DNA of 64,000 nt from Euborellia annulipes (taxonomy: Eukaryota; Arthropoda; Insecta; Dermaptera; Anisolabididae): positions 1-64,000 of the forward strand of contig JAKCPI010007899.1 of assembly GCA_023213315.1 (NCBI GenBank), in the 5' to 3' direction. The notes under the pieces were generated by a model. The model saw nothing but the letters and a program-made list of their open reading frames with translations. It made no database searches and was not told where the DNA came from. This document shows, one piece after another, positions 12,627-24,365 of this stretch. Positions within the stretch are counted from its first letter, which is position 1, and every line of letters begins with the position of its first letter. Made by a program: the position numbers and the translations under genes.

Positions 12627-13392
12627 TGGAAATTCAAAAACTTAAGATACTTTTTTGAAGGATAATCTATATATACAATCATTCAACTTTAAAGTCAAAT
12701 ATTAAATTGTGCATTGACCTAAGTAGGGTAAGAGTTTTATGTTGTATTTATTTAGTTCACGTCAATTAATTAAAAATATATTTTTAGTTAGAGGAGTTGA
12801 CATTTATATTTAAAATTTGACAAATTTGGAGAATGATGAGAGTGTCCGAGTTTTGATTTAGCAAGGGGATTATCTATTTTTGTTCTTTCTTAGCTTCGCT
12901 CGCTCCCTCCCTCATTTCAAGCTTACTCAATTAATATCTTCATTTTAAAATAAATAAATATTGTGAGAATGAGTCATCTATTTGTCCCCAGGCTGAAAAT
13001 TTCGACCCTTGGCTTATGTCTTCGCCTCCGTGAATTAATAATAATCTCTATACAAATATAAACAATTTTCATTTTCAATTTGTGGTGAAAGAAAAATATC
13101 CATTTATCAGTAGCAGGTTGAAAAATATTTATTCAAGTGAATTTTTTTTTTCTTTTATTAATTTTCAAATCAAAAGTTTTTGTGTTTTTAACACATCGTC
13201 ATTTCTGACATCTGGTCAAATTTAATAATAGCGATGCTCTACTTTTACTTTCTCGTATACAAAGATTGTAATCGTGAAAAAAATTAAAAAAAAAATATTT
13301 TAAAATATAGGCCATATTTTTACAATTAAATTTAAACTGGTAACCGTTGACTCTAGTTGAAACATGAGGTAAAATTAAAACCCAAGTTTATA
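12627..13392. other. unannotated AT-rich DNA
   Basis: No gene seen. 13325-13392 belongs to the old repeat that was interrupted by the hAT insertion at 13401. Confidence 0.4.
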
Positions 13393-13400
13393 TGTACCAA

Positions 13401-13757
13401 CAGTGGCGTATTCAGGGGGGGCAGGGGGGCCGGGCCCCCCAAAGCCTTCTCCAAAACAAAAAAATACCTATTGTTTTCCCTAATGATTTTTTTTTTAAAT
13501 AATTATTTTATTAACTCTCCTAAATTCTAAAATCTAAAAAAAAACTTATAAATAATTGAAAAAATCTCTAATATTTACGAATTTTGTATTAAAATTATTT
13601 TTTATTTCAAGAAAAAAATTTTTTTTTTATTTGTTTTTTATTATAATTATTATATTATCTAAAAAAAAATTCCTCCACTTTAAGTTTCTTGGAAAAAAAA
13701 GGGGGGTTCAAAAACTTTTGGGCCCCCCCCCAAGCAGAAATCCTGGCTACGCTACTG
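13401..13757. mobile_element. non-autonomous hAT MITE with 8-bp TSD
   Basis: The left end CAGTGGCGTATTCAGG and the right end CCTGGCTACGCTACTG are terminal inverted repeats. The element is flanked on both sides by the identical octamer TGTACCAA (13393-13400 and 13758-13765). An 8-bp target duplication plus CAGTGGCGTA.. ends are diagnostic of hAT-superfamily non-autonomous elements. At 357 bp it has no transposase; its interior is G/C runs at both ends around A/T-rich filler. The perfect duplication suggests a fairly recent insertion into the older repeat around it. Confidence 0.85.
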
Positions 13758-13812
13758 TGTACCAATATATTAGTATAAACAATTTAAACGTATTTAATGT
13801 ATTAGCCTACTT

Positions 13813-13892
13813 TAAAAAAAAACCGCCACTCTAGAGGTTTGAACTCGAGCTCTTTCCTTCACATGTAGACGTCTCTACCAACTCGGCTACTT
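13813..13892 (-). mobile_element. tRNA-derived SINE head
   Basis: On the minus strand an A box (TAGCCGAGTTGG, 13889-13878) and a B box (GAGTTCAAACC, 13846-13836) are spaced as in a tRNA and followed by GGCGG and a T run that would terminate RNA polymerase III. The ends do not form an acceptor stem, so this is tRNA-derived rather than a functional tRNA. A second copy of the B-box half is at 51729-51739. Confidence 0.6.
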
Positions 13893-15583
13893 ATTTTGTT
13901 AAAAATACACTTTTTAAGCTACTTAAATTTGATTCAGTTCTTTTTACTTTATAAATTTGTTTATGAATTTGATTTCACAAACTAGGTATATTAAAATTCA
14001 AGCATGAAAAACGATTGAAAATTCATATTTTTTTTTTACAGTGTAGGCCTACATTGAATTTCTAGTAACAAATTTCTTCTCTCTAACTTTTGGAATGCAT
14101 AGAATTTGAATTGACCTTTTAAACACTATTCCATTGCAAGATCTATTGTTAAAATTAATATGTAAATTAGTTGTTAAGACATTTAGCTTTCGTGTAGCCA
14201 TCGGTTTGCTGTCAGAGGTGTCAATAAGAAACAATATTGCCTCTTAAGCGGCTCAATGCCTTTTTATAATCAGTCTACTATTGTTAAGCGACTCTCACTT
14301 CATTTCGAAATTTTTTTTCCGTATCATGAATTGCAGTGGAAAATTTATTGTTATTGAAATGTTATTCGAAACATTTTAACACTTTGTCCTCTCTAAAATT
14401 TTTAAAATCATCTTATTTCTAAATTTCTTTTTTTTGTCGTCATTAGCATTATTCACATCTGTGACATTTAATAAAAGGCGTAATGGCATTTAGATATAAT
14501 TTTCAAGATGGCGGAGGCCCTTCTACCTTTGAGTCCATAAAACACTTTGGCCTTTTCTTGTAATTCGTTAAAATTTCTGAAACCCTCATTAGACCGAAAT
14601 CCTTTCATTCATAATACATGTACATTTTATATGTAAATAATCATAAAATACGAGCAATTATCATTAATCGAGATAACAATTTATTTTAATGTTCAATCTT
14701 TTATTCACACTTTAGGTGAGGGAGGAATTATTGTAAAGTAAAAGAATAGTCATTTATTTTTAATATATCTTCATCTAAGTCATAATAATAAAATCATTTC
14801 CCACAATGCCCGGTGGTTTTTTTTTTTATTTAAATTTTTAATGGGTAATCATGTAATGTTTGTTGATGAGTCTACTAATCGACATTTTAATTTGAGTTTT
14901 TAACGGATGTTTCATGTATAGTTACACTCGTTTTTTTTCTCGACAATACTAAATTTATATTAGTACAAAATTTGGCGCAGTTGAGATATTTTATTGTTAG
15001 AAAAATAAAATTTTAACCTGCTTATCAATAAAAGTAATTACGAATATTGAAACTTGTTAAAAAGCATTGAAAATTATTAAGAAATGTGAGGGCGCAGGCT
15101 TAAGAGGTCGGAGTAAATATTTAAATTAAAAACACCATTAATTATTATGAAAAATAAAACATAATTTTACTTAATAAAAATTACAATAAATGTTTGAATT
15201 GTTTTCCATTTTCATTTATCACGGTTTCGTATTAATTTCAGGTGCCATACATTTTTAAGGTAGCAGTTATAAATGCTTTTTTGTAGTAAAGTTACTGAAT
15301 AACCCTTATCTAATGAGATTTGTGTCACTTAAAAAAAAGTTATCAATTTTTTTTTAAATGAAAAGAGAGTTGTAAGTATTTTGGTCCCTCGGGAAACATA
15401 ACTTCTCCCCCTTAGGGCTATTCCCCCAAATTGTTATTTTATTTCATATTTTTCGATGGTTTAAAACAGTTTTCAATATTGCTCACTACTTTTGTTACAC
15501 TCTATATATACAATTTTATTTTTTAAAGAGTTTTAGAGAAAGGTTAAATTTGCCTGATTTTTTAATAACAAAAATATTATTAA
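13893..15583. other. unannotated AT-rich DNA
   Basis: No gene recognised. The minus-strand 61-codon frame at 14049-14234 has no family resemblance. Confidence 0.4.
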
Positions 15584-16170
15584 TTTTTACTTTCTCTTAC
15601 CCATGTATAAATGTAATAGAGAGAAAATATTGGATTCATGTCAAAAATTCGATGTCGAGAGTTTGATGGATATACACGTTTTGAGGTCCGTTGGTTCCAA
15701 AAAAGTGGTTTTCGCAACATGGCCTGTCTGTCTGTGAAGAAAATATCTCAAGAACGAAAAGAATTAGGAGTTTGAAATTTTATATTTAACAAAATCGGCC
15801 AAAAAGTACTAGTACTTTACTGATGTACTTTTTCAGTTTTATTTCGATTTTCTCAAAATTCGCTCCAACAAATTTAATTATAATTCATAAATCAATTATT
15901 TTTTAGATGCTCTTTAAAATCTATATTCTCATTTTGCCCTTGAAATCCTTTGAACCACACTTTACTCTTCTACTTCAAATGAAAGCTAGGAGAAATTGTT
16001 GTCATGGTAACAAAATATAAATATTTTCTCATGTTTATAAATTTTGAATTCTAATAACTAAATATATCTTTACACAAAAAATCTGGTGTGACAAGCACAG
16101 AACACAATTTTCCCTTACCAAAGGTAAGAGAAAGTTGTGTGCTGTGCGACCAGTCACACCAGATTTTTTT
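15584..16170 (+). mobile_element. R1 dispersed repeat, copy c (reference copy)
   Basis: The cleanest forward copy. It starts TTTTTACTTTCTCTTACCC and continues with AAAAATTCGATGTCGAGAG, GTTTTGAGGTCCGTTGG and the ACTAGTACTTTACTGATG palindrome block. It ends in a long hairpin at 16082-16163 (TCTGGTGTGACAAGCACAG ... GCGACCAGTCACACCAGA) whose apex repeats the left-end sequence as ACTTTCTCTTACC-type/GGTAAGAGAAAGT. It is non-coding. The shared end motif suggests that the element terminus was duplicated inverted, as in foldback-type elements. The superfamily is unknown. Confidence 0.8.
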
Positions 16171-16324
16171 TATTTTAATTATTTGTGCTCAACTTCTGAC
16201 GGTATTATCATTATAATAGATAGAAAAATAACAAATTTTTTTCTTTTTTGAAATTTATATTGATTCCTTTGGCGATCGATTTCTTCTAAAATGAATTTAA
16301 TTTTATAATTGATAAAACCTTTGA

Positions 16325-16366
16325 AACAAATAACCTAGTGTTTTATTTGTATACTTAATTTTAATA
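16325..16366 (+). repeat. R4 tail fragment
   Basis: AAACAAATAACCTAGTGTTT followed by TATTTGTATACTTAATTTT is the sequence that follows the hammerhead core in the R4 loci at 39.5 and 43.2 kb. Only this downstream module is retained here. Confidence 0.55.
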
Positions 16367-18871
16367 TATAGTAATAATAAAATTTTAAGCATCCAAATAT
16401 TCTACCTTAATAAAGAAGAAAAAAACTTGTCATTTTTCTACCCACTAATTTATTATAATAAAATGCAATTGAGCCCTAATGTTTTTTTAAATCCATTTTG
16501 AAAGTAGGTTAGGGTTTGTTTAATTACCCAAGCTATTTTTGTGGTTTTTATATTAAATTTGATCTGGTTTGTGTAATTATCCTGGTCAACTGATTTGTTT
16601 CCTGATTTGTTGATCTAGCCTGGACCACCGTCGCGCCTCCTCCTCTTTCTCTTCTTTTTCTTATGCCTCTTTTTCTGCTTCCAACTTCTTCTCTTCTCTT
16701 CTTCTTCTTCTCCTCTGCTTCTGACCTCGGCTCGTCTCTCTCGCAACAGCAACAAGTTCACAGGTGCATTCACCTCTGCTCTCGCGGCCAGATGTCATTA
16801 TCATCCTGAATTCCTTTTCGGTTCATTCACAAGTTCCGCCAATCTTCCACATTCTTATATCTACTTAGTTTGCTTGTTTTTCATCACCTTTGATACACTT
16901 ATGTGTTTATTTGTCAACCGGCAAAAAATTTAGTTTCCTTTTTTTTTTTTTTTTTAATTAAATTCCAATTTCACTTTAATCATATTTTTTTTTATTACTA
17001 TCTTATAGGGAAACTTGTTTACCTTAATAAATTAAAAAAAAAAAAAAAAACTTAATAAAAGGTCTTTTTTCCGGATAATTATTAATTTATATAAAAAAAA
17101 AAACAAGAACAGATCAATTCTATTCTTTTCTAACCCCTTTATAAAGGCTCGAGGCTAAAGAAATTGGTGCATCCTTAAAATAATATTTAATTGAGATGTG
17201 TTGAAATGTTGGGTGACCTTTGGTCAATTCTCACTCAGACCGTAGATGCCCATGTGAAAATTAGAGACTTGCTTGGATGCATTGTGTTGAATGTTTGGGT
17301 CTAAATGTTTGTCGGGGCCCTGGTCTGTGATTATGGCGGACATTGGACACGGTGAGGCTTTCGCCTCCACCCACCTCTTCTTCAGGTTCCTCTTCTTCTT
17401 CGGCTCTTCTTGGACACATTCCTCACGCCCCAACATCATTTCACGTTTTATGATAGTACTCAGCCACTCTTTTTCTGTCTTCATCCATGACCTGATAGAT
17501 AGAAAGAGACCTTCCACACACTAATCAAACCATCGACGAGACAAGCATGTTCACATGCTCCAAACATGCCTCAAAGCATAAGTCACATTTCGAGTCGAAG
17601 GTGTTTACTTAGCTTTTCTTTCTTTCTCTCTCTCTCAAACACACAGGGGAATGCACGTAAAGCTATTTACTATTTAGCAAAAGGATGAAAGACCCAAGAA
17701 AAAAAAAACAGAAACATATAAAATCAATAAAACATTTTTTGGAACCCAAATGTTAACTTTGTAAACTTCTCAAAATTAATTATTAAAATGTAGCTAGAGA
17801 ATTTTAAATCAAAATTCTTCACTGACTCCCTAAGTCAAAACATTCTTAATTTAGAATATATTCACTGCGCCCCTATAGCAGATTCAGGCTCCCCGAAAGG
17901 GAAGTGAAGAGGGGAAAATTTGACATGAAACGTCTCAATGTGAATAGATAATTGTTTCTCCTGGCTAATTATATACACAGCTACTCAATTTTGTTTTTTC
18001 TTTTAGATTTAATACACAATTATTCGTTTTATATATTAATTTAATATATATGTTTCATTTTTTAAGAACTATAATCCCTTAAATATTTCAATTATCCTAC
18101 TTATGCTACCCGTAAAATGACTTTAAAACTTTAAGAATAACTTTATTGAAACATAAAAGGTGGGGAAAAATGGAGAATATGAATATCTAGGATCCTGAGT
18201 CAAAAAAACGCCGTCACCAGGAAAAAAATTTGAATTTCGTTAATATTACATGACACGCCTTGTCCGTTTATAAAAATACATTATTTAAAATAAATCTTTA
18301 TATGCTTCAATAATTTTAAATTGAATATGCTTATCTGAAAAAAAAATTAAATTACTTTAACTAATAAAAACATCACTACATGTTTTTATGTTTTAATAAA
18401 TTCATTATGATGCTATATATAATTGGTTCCACTAGAAAAAAAAAAAATTTAAGTCAACCATCCGTCTTTGTAGTAACTCATCTGATATCGCGCAGAAATA
18501 AAATTTATCAGGAATATATTTTCTATGACATATCTTTTCAAAAAAAGAAAAAATTTTTATATAAATATTTAAATTAAATTTTTCAAGATACTTAATTAAA
18601 TTCATATATTTGAAAAATGAATATTTTTTTTTTCATTAATAATAAAATAAAAAAAAATTCGTTTGTGATTGGTTCTTAGTATAATTAAAAATTTATTTAT
18701 CATAATATTAAATACTTATGATCCGATAAATGTACGAGAGTAAGTTTTTTCAAAAAAATTTAAATAAATATACTTCTATACATATTTATATATAGTCCAT
18801 CCCAAGGAAAGGAAAAAAATTTATACCAGGGGTTCAAAAAATTGATTTGGTCTCTAACTTCCTTACTCATA
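16367..18871. other. non-coding region with long polypyrimidine tract
   Basis: A CT-rich tract (about 16635-16745) is followed by GCAACAG, a splice-acceptor-like end, and then CACAGGTGCAT. On the other strand it would encode only low-complexity K/E/R. 17224-17524 is open on both strands for 77-97 codons with low-complexity charged residues. I cannot identify a gene, and 17520-18871 shows nothing else. Confidence 0.35.
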
Positions 18872-19219
18872 ACATTTTTGAATTTTAATCAAAATCTTTA
18901 TAGTCGATTTTGAGAAATTCGGAAAAAAAACTGAAAAAATACTTCACTAAAGTACTAGTACTTTTTGGCCGGTTTTGTTAAAAAAGCTTATTTTCACGCC
19001 TCAGGGGGGGGGAGGGGGTGCCTAACTTAAATATAAAATTTCAACCACGTATCTCATTTCCTTCAAACATGTCCACCACACACACAGACAGACACACAGA
19101 TCAATTTGCGGGACCCACTTTTTTGGACTCAGGAGACCTCAAAACATTATATCCTTCAAAATTTCGACATGATCGCAATACTTACTCTCATGTTCATATA
19201 TAAGTAAAAGAAAGTAAAA
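18872..19219 (-). mobile_element. R1 repeat, partial copy d
   Basis: Reverse orientation; it lacks the hairpin end. It contains AAAGTACTAGTACTTTTTGG (18950-18970), a G run near 19004, ACAGACAGACACACAG, GGACCCACTTTTTTGG and the AAGTAAAAGAAAGTAAAAT end. Confidence 0.75.
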
Positions 19220-19325
19220 TCACATATTCAACGCCTATAATAATCTAATATTTATTCTCCTTAAGTGGTGTATTTATGAAAAGAAAAACTCTAAATTTTC
19301 AGCAAATTTTTTTATTAGTTTTCAA

Positions 19326-19384
19326 GGTGATATTACCAAATATTTCGGAGACCTATCGGCACTCCTTCTTCAGTGGATTTCACC
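19326..19384 (-). ncRNA. type I hammerhead ribozyme, intact core (HHR-B)
   Basis: Minus strand 5' to 3': GGTGA, AATCCA, CTGAAGA, A, GGAG, an 11-nt loop, CTCC, GAAA, TA, T, T, TGG, a short loop, TCACC. Every conserved hammerhead core position is present. Stem II is GGAG/CTCC, stem III is the self-complementary TA closed by A15.1-U16.1, and the cleavage position follows the second T. Stem I can close with CCA/TGG inside and GGTGA/TCACC outside, separated by an internal loop. This is the only copy in the window where all three helices and the core are unmutated. Its 2-bp stem III implies cleavage as a dimer, as known for Penelope-like hammerheads. Confidence 0.75.
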
Positions 19385-19553
19385 TCCTTCACCACGTATG
19401 CCCCTTACATTTAAAACGCTTGGAAGCGACCATCTTATACGTTCAGCAATTAATAATTATTTAGAAATTATTTAGAAATAATTAATAATTGCTGAACGTA
19501 TAAGATGGTCGCTTCCAAGCGTTTTAAATGTAAGGGGCATACGTGGTGAAGGA

Positions 19554-19612
19554 GGTGAAATCCACTTAAGAAGGAGTGCCGATAGGTCTCCGAAATATTT
19601 GGAAATATCACC
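19554..19612 (+). ncRNA. hammerhead ribozyme, mutated core (HHR-B')
   Basis: The inverted partner of the minus-strand ribozyme. Stem I, stem II (GGAG/CTCC) and GAAA-TA-T-T are kept, but the catalytic box reads CTTAAGA instead of CTGAAGA. Loss of that core G is expected to abolish cleavage. Confidence 0.65.
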
Positions 19613-19659
19613 TTGAAAACTAAAAAAAAATTTGCTGAAAATTTAGCGTTTTTCTTTTC

Positions 19660-22600
19660 TAATATTTATTATTAACATCATTATTTTTATTTAAAAAAAA
19701 ATACATCAATAATCAAAAAGAAAAAATGAGAATAAAATATATTCATTTATTTAAAATTTAAGAATAAGTGGGAAAAAATTTATTAGGGTATTAAATTATT
19801 AAGAGAAATCGAATATATATATAATTATTTTCTCATTGAGAGTCGGCTCGCATGAAATTTGGTATGGAAATATTAAAAAAGCAAGGTCAAAATCGTTACT
19901 ACCTAGAATGCAAATGCATCAAGAGATTTTTTTGAATTATCAAGATTATCGGTTGCCTCTATGGAAAGAGATAAAGAATTTTTTTTTTTATATCCATTAC
20001 ACTTGTTAAAATTTGTCTCGCGTTGACATATTGCTTTGGCTTAAAATTAATTTTCGAATTTGTCATTTGTATATCTCTTCAAGTGAATGGATTATTCAGG
20101 TCATTTTCTATGATTATAAATGCACTCGATGTCATTGTGATGACGCTAAGTTAATTAAAAGATATTATTAATGATGTAATTTAAAATGATTTAAAGTGTT
20201 GTAAATTTAAACTAATTATTTATAAATCTAACTTTTAAATGTGAGTTAATGAAAGTATATAAAATGGCCGATTTTTTTTTTTTTTTTTAATTAAAATCTA
20301 AATTCTGCTAAGAAAATTGAAAGGAAATTAGAGTAATAATCTGGATTCTCCCTTCTTTCTTTTATCTTATCCCTTCTTTTATTTTCTTTTACATATTTAG
20401 AGAAAATATTGTAATTTGACCTCGAGTTTTTGATAATTCTCTATATTTTAGTCCTCTCTGAGTTGAAAACAAAAACATTTTTGGTGCGTGTGTGTGTGTG
20501 TGTGAACAAGATAACTTGAAAACGATCGATGAAAATTTGCCATCTGGTTCTTACTGTATACTAAAATTATACTCGTAAATCTGTATCAACGTTTCTTTTT
20601 TTTTTGTTTGTAATGTTGAGATAATCAGGATTTTTAGCATGTTGAAAGAAGACCACTTCACATTTTTTTTTATAAAGAACAAAGATTTTACTCTCTGGTT
20701 TGATTTTCCGATGTTTCTTCTTTTCTTGGACTAAATAAACTCAGGATTGAATCAATAAATTAATAATTAATTATTTGACTTTAAAAACAACTACCCAAAA
20801 TATTAAAAACATGCTTTTTTCTGTTAAACTTTGCATGAAAATTGAGTTATTTTCGGTTAAAAATTGGCAAAACATGCATTGTGCATGGAATTTCTTCAAA
20901 ACATGCCAAAATATGCACGGGTTATTTCGAATCGAAATCTCATGAAAAGGATAACTGCAAAGTTTCAGGAACGGATTCAGCTTCTATACAAACATGCATT
21001 TGTATGAACATCCGGGCTCTAGTTATAATATTAAAATAAGAATTAAATAATTTTATATGCTCTGGAGAAAAGGAGCCTTAGAAAATCAAACCAGATAGAC
21101 TCTCAGGATCAGCATCTTAATCAAAATTTTTACTAATTATAATTTAAGAAAAATAGAGTGACTTAATTAATTAATCGTACAGATAATTAAAAAAAAAATG
21201 AATTAAAAAATACATGAGCATAAGATGAAGAAGGTTGACTAAAAAACAAAATTTTCATTTCGATTTTGTAGTTTAAAATTTTGACATCTGCGTATTTCTA
21301 ATTTGAGAACAGTTCGTAATGAAAAATTAAAATATATAACAAAGCAATTTTTATATTTTATTACTACCTGGTATGTAAATAAGCAATTATATTTATAAGA
21401 CTGGGATGAATAGTTGGTTGCAATGCGATTCTAAGGGAGAAAGGTTCATTTCCTGTGCAGTTCAAGAGGAGAATAATTAGGACCGCAGGGGACGAAAAGG
21501 TCCTTGGACCCCGGTTGTTGGTTCCCGATAGGATCTCAAGCTTAAAAGCCCTGGAATGGCCAGTCGAGACCCCATCAGCTAAGAGTGAGGGACCGTTAAT
21601 GTCTTGCTGTAAAGTTACAAATAAAAATACAGCTTTTAGATAGATAGGCTCCGGCCATGTGCAAAGTAGTTTTGCTTTTAATCCACTCACTGGAATAAAT
21701 TCAATCTATTATAATGTGCATTTGGGAGAGGGAAGAATAAATAGCATATTTTCATTTGCTAGGTACTAAATTTACTATAAAAAAAAAACTGCTATAAAAA
21801 TATGATTTATTACTTTTGATAACTATATAAAGTTATATTAACTGTTGAAAATTATTAATATCGATATTATTATATAAAAGACTTGTGATTTTGACTCCAT
21901 GTCTTCTATAAACAAATAAAAATTATAATAAAGATTTTGTGAATATTTTTGGATGATAATCTTCTATGGCTTGTTTATTATAAAAGTATTTGAAATTAAT
22001 TAATTTATGAATTAAATAAACCAAAAATATATTCAATGTATGAAATAAAATAATGTTCAGTATTTATTTTGGAAATCTTGCTTTTTATTTATTTTTCTAT
22101 CATGTGTGACAAATTATTTATATTTTTATTTGTAATCCTTCGAGAAGGGAAGAGGCAAGCTGGGATGTATCTGAGTTTCATGAGGGTGGCCTGCTGGCCT
22201 ATCAAACGAACCAGAGATAATTATTAAAATATATTCGTTTATTTAATACAGTTAAAAATAGTCACATTCTAGTGATTTTTATTTCTATATTTTTGTCCTT
22301 AAAACAAAAAAAAAAAAATTAAAAATTACGGTATTTAATAAATTACAGGTTGGCTAAAATGGCATACAAATGCTAAAGGCCAAATAAGAAATAAATATAA
22401 TAAATTAAAGGGCGATGGAAAATTATTTTATGACATTTTTCAATAAAATATCTAATAATTATCAAAAATTTTAATTTTTTAAATAATATATTTTTCCTCT
22501 ACCAATAAGCAGTACAAAACATGTCTCTTTTTATTTTTACACTAAGATTAGAATGTATGCTGAGTAAGTTCATAAAGACACCAATTTTTACAACTTTTGA

Positions 22601-23690
22601 AAATTAAAGAAAGGAGATATTAATGTTCTTTGTTTACCTATGCGGAGTACACTATATATCACACCTAATGGTAAAAAAAATTAATGATATTAAACTCCTT
22701 CTTTGAAAATTTAAGGCCTAAAAACTGAATATCGTTAGCAAACTTTGGCAGCCATTTTGACTAATTAGAGTTAATGTAAAATACCAAAATTTAAGACGGA
22801 AATTCGCTGAAAAAATGATGTCTAACAATATTATATTATTGTGTCAAAATATATTTATTTTTGTTTGAAAAGTCAAAAAATAGCATGGACGGGTTTACAA
22901 AAATGGCCGCCACTCAGAAACGGGTTAGCGTAGAAATGAAAATAGACATGTTTTGAACTGTCCATGAATAGAGGAAAATACATTAAAAAATTAAAATGGT
23001 CAAGCAATCATCATTTGTTCACTTAGTATACGTTAACCCACATATAGAAATAAAATTATTAATTTTTTTTTTTTGATAATTTCAATTCTTAATGATGGAT
23101 TAATCTTTATTAGATTCTTCCTTAAAAAAAAATCTGAGTAATAAAAAACTAATTAGTTTAAAATATAATTTAGCTTTATTGATTCCAAAACTAATCAATT
23201 TCGCATTCGTTCCAAATTATATAAAAGAATTTTAAAAATATTTTTGCCTTTCTTTGTTCAAATGCCTAAAACTACACAATCTTGATCTCACTAGAAATTG
23301 TCAAAATATTTTCAACAATTTCAAAAATGTTTTAACAAACAATTTTAGTCTTAATGAATTCTTCGAAAAAGGTCACCTGAAATAAAATGATAGTATCTCT
23401 TTGCAAAAATATCTAATTTTTCTAAGGAAAATACTTTCTTTTTGCTATCTTCTTCATCGTATATTCATATAAAAGGGGCTCGTCAAAAATTTTTTATTCT
23501 CTATGAGTTTAAAAAAGAAAAAATAAGATTTTTCCAAAAATAAACTTCTTGATTTAATCAATTTGTTTTTTTTTTTTTTTAATAAAAAAAATTTGAATGT
23601 TAAATAAATTTTAGTAAAGGTGTTATGTGTTATTGTTCCGCTTGCTTTAGAGCAATAGAGTTAACTGTTTGCTAATTTTTATGATGAAGA

Positions 23691-23722
<32 letters not shown>

Positions 23723-23937
23723 AAATTTACATTTAGATAAAGATTCAAAAGTCTATTTGAAAAAGCTAGATGTTATAAATATTTATTATATTCCAAGAAT
23801 ATGCCAATTTGAAATTTTTATTAGATAAATCACAATTTAGTTATTTGAATTTGATAAAATTTGTTAAATTTCTTGTAAAAAAAGAAGGATTTGAATAGTA
23901 TAATAAACAATAGATTTCTTGGATGTGGAAGTGCCTG
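19660..23937. other. AT-rich DNA, no supported gene
   Basis: Poly-T tracts lie at 20273-20288 and 23693-23719, with a GT run at 20484-20504. 21364-21690 is GC-balanced and open on the minus strand for 108 codons and on the plus strand for 62. Neither translation resembles a family I know, and no donor or acceptor was convincing. Confidence 0.4.
20690..21101. mobile_element. possible MITE with 40-bp inverted ends
   Basis: CTCTGGTTTGATTTTCCGAT at 20693 is matched by the reverse complement of GAAAATCAAACCAGATAGA near 21086, and the similarity extends about 40 bp on each side. The interior includes a 65-codon chance frame. No target duplication is clear. Confidence 0.4.
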
Positions 23938-24000
23938 TGATTAACGACAGGAGGTGGCAGCCACCAAGAAGTTGACCAATGAAACTAGCAATTCACAACG

Positions 24001-24031
24001 TTTCGTTTTAATTTTATTGGACCATCATCAG
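24001..24031 (-). ncRNA. hammerhead core, decayed stem II (HHR-C)
   Basis: Minus strand: CTGATGA, then TGGTCCAATAAAATTAAAAC, then GAAA-CG-T-T. The CUGANGA and GAAACGUU boxes are perfect, but the 3' side of stem II, GACC in the opposite arm, has become AAAC here. CAT/GTG can pair as stem I. Confidence 0.55.
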
Positions 24032-24099
24032 ATGTCAGGGCTACATACATATAATTTATATTACATTAGTTTTTTGATCATACGACTTGTTCAAATTTT

Positions 24100-24250
24100 A
24101 AAATACAAATTTTGTTGATGTATTGTATTTTAAAAATACAAATTTTGTTAATGTATTGTATTTTAAAATACAAATTTTGTTAATGTATTGTATTTTAAAA
24201 TACAAATTTTGTTAATGTATTGTATTTTAAAAATACAAATTTTGTTAATT
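24100..24250. repeat. 32-33-bp tandem repeat of small palindromes
   Basis: About 4.5 units of ACAAATTTTGTTAATGTATT plus GTATTTTAAAAT. Each unit contains the palindrome ATTGTATTTTAAAATACAAT or a near variant. It sits exactly at the centre of the inverted hammerhead locus. Confidence 0.8.
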
Positions 24251-24334
24251 TTAAATTTGAACAAGTCTTCATCTTCTTATTGTGAAATAATCACATATGA
24301 AAATGCTAAATCTTTAAGAATATGAATTATACAT

Positions 24335-24365
24335 TTGATGATGATCCAATAAAATTAGACCGAAA
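24335..24365 (+). ncRNA. hammerhead core, mutated (HHR-C')
   Basis: TTGATGA (C to T), TGATCC, AATAAAATTA, GACC, GAAA, CC. It keeps the GACC side of stem II lost by the other arm but has lost the first C of the catalytic box and the self-complementary stem III. The two arms together reveal the ancestral GGTC/GACC stem. Confidence 0.5.

Larger units (their letters stand above)
19278..19659. mobile_element. near-perfect 185-bp inverted repeat with hammerheads
   Basis: Arms 19278-19462 and 19475-19659 are inverse complements with only a handful of differences across about 185 positions (for example CTTCTTCAG versus CTTAAGAAG, and ATTACC versus ATTTCC). The loop is only about 12 bases. Each arm contains a hammerhead ribozyme oriented with its CUGANGA side toward the centre. 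The near identity marks it as the youngest of the hammerhead loci here. A transcript through it would form a very long duplex. Established knowledge places such tiny hammerheads in Penelope-like element termini; no reverse transcriptase is present. Confidence 0.85.

Noticed and set aside
13836..13889. possible functional tRNA on the minus strand
   Set aside because: No acceptor stem; repeated at 51.7 kb and followed by a repeat body.
16635..16745. K/E/R-rich minus-strand coding sequence
   Set aside because: A simple purine tract that yields charged low-complexity peptide in any frame; no supporting splice or homology.
21364..21690. 108-codon minus frame in GC-balanced DNA
   Set aside because: Open on the other strand too and not recognisable; could be revisited with RNA data.
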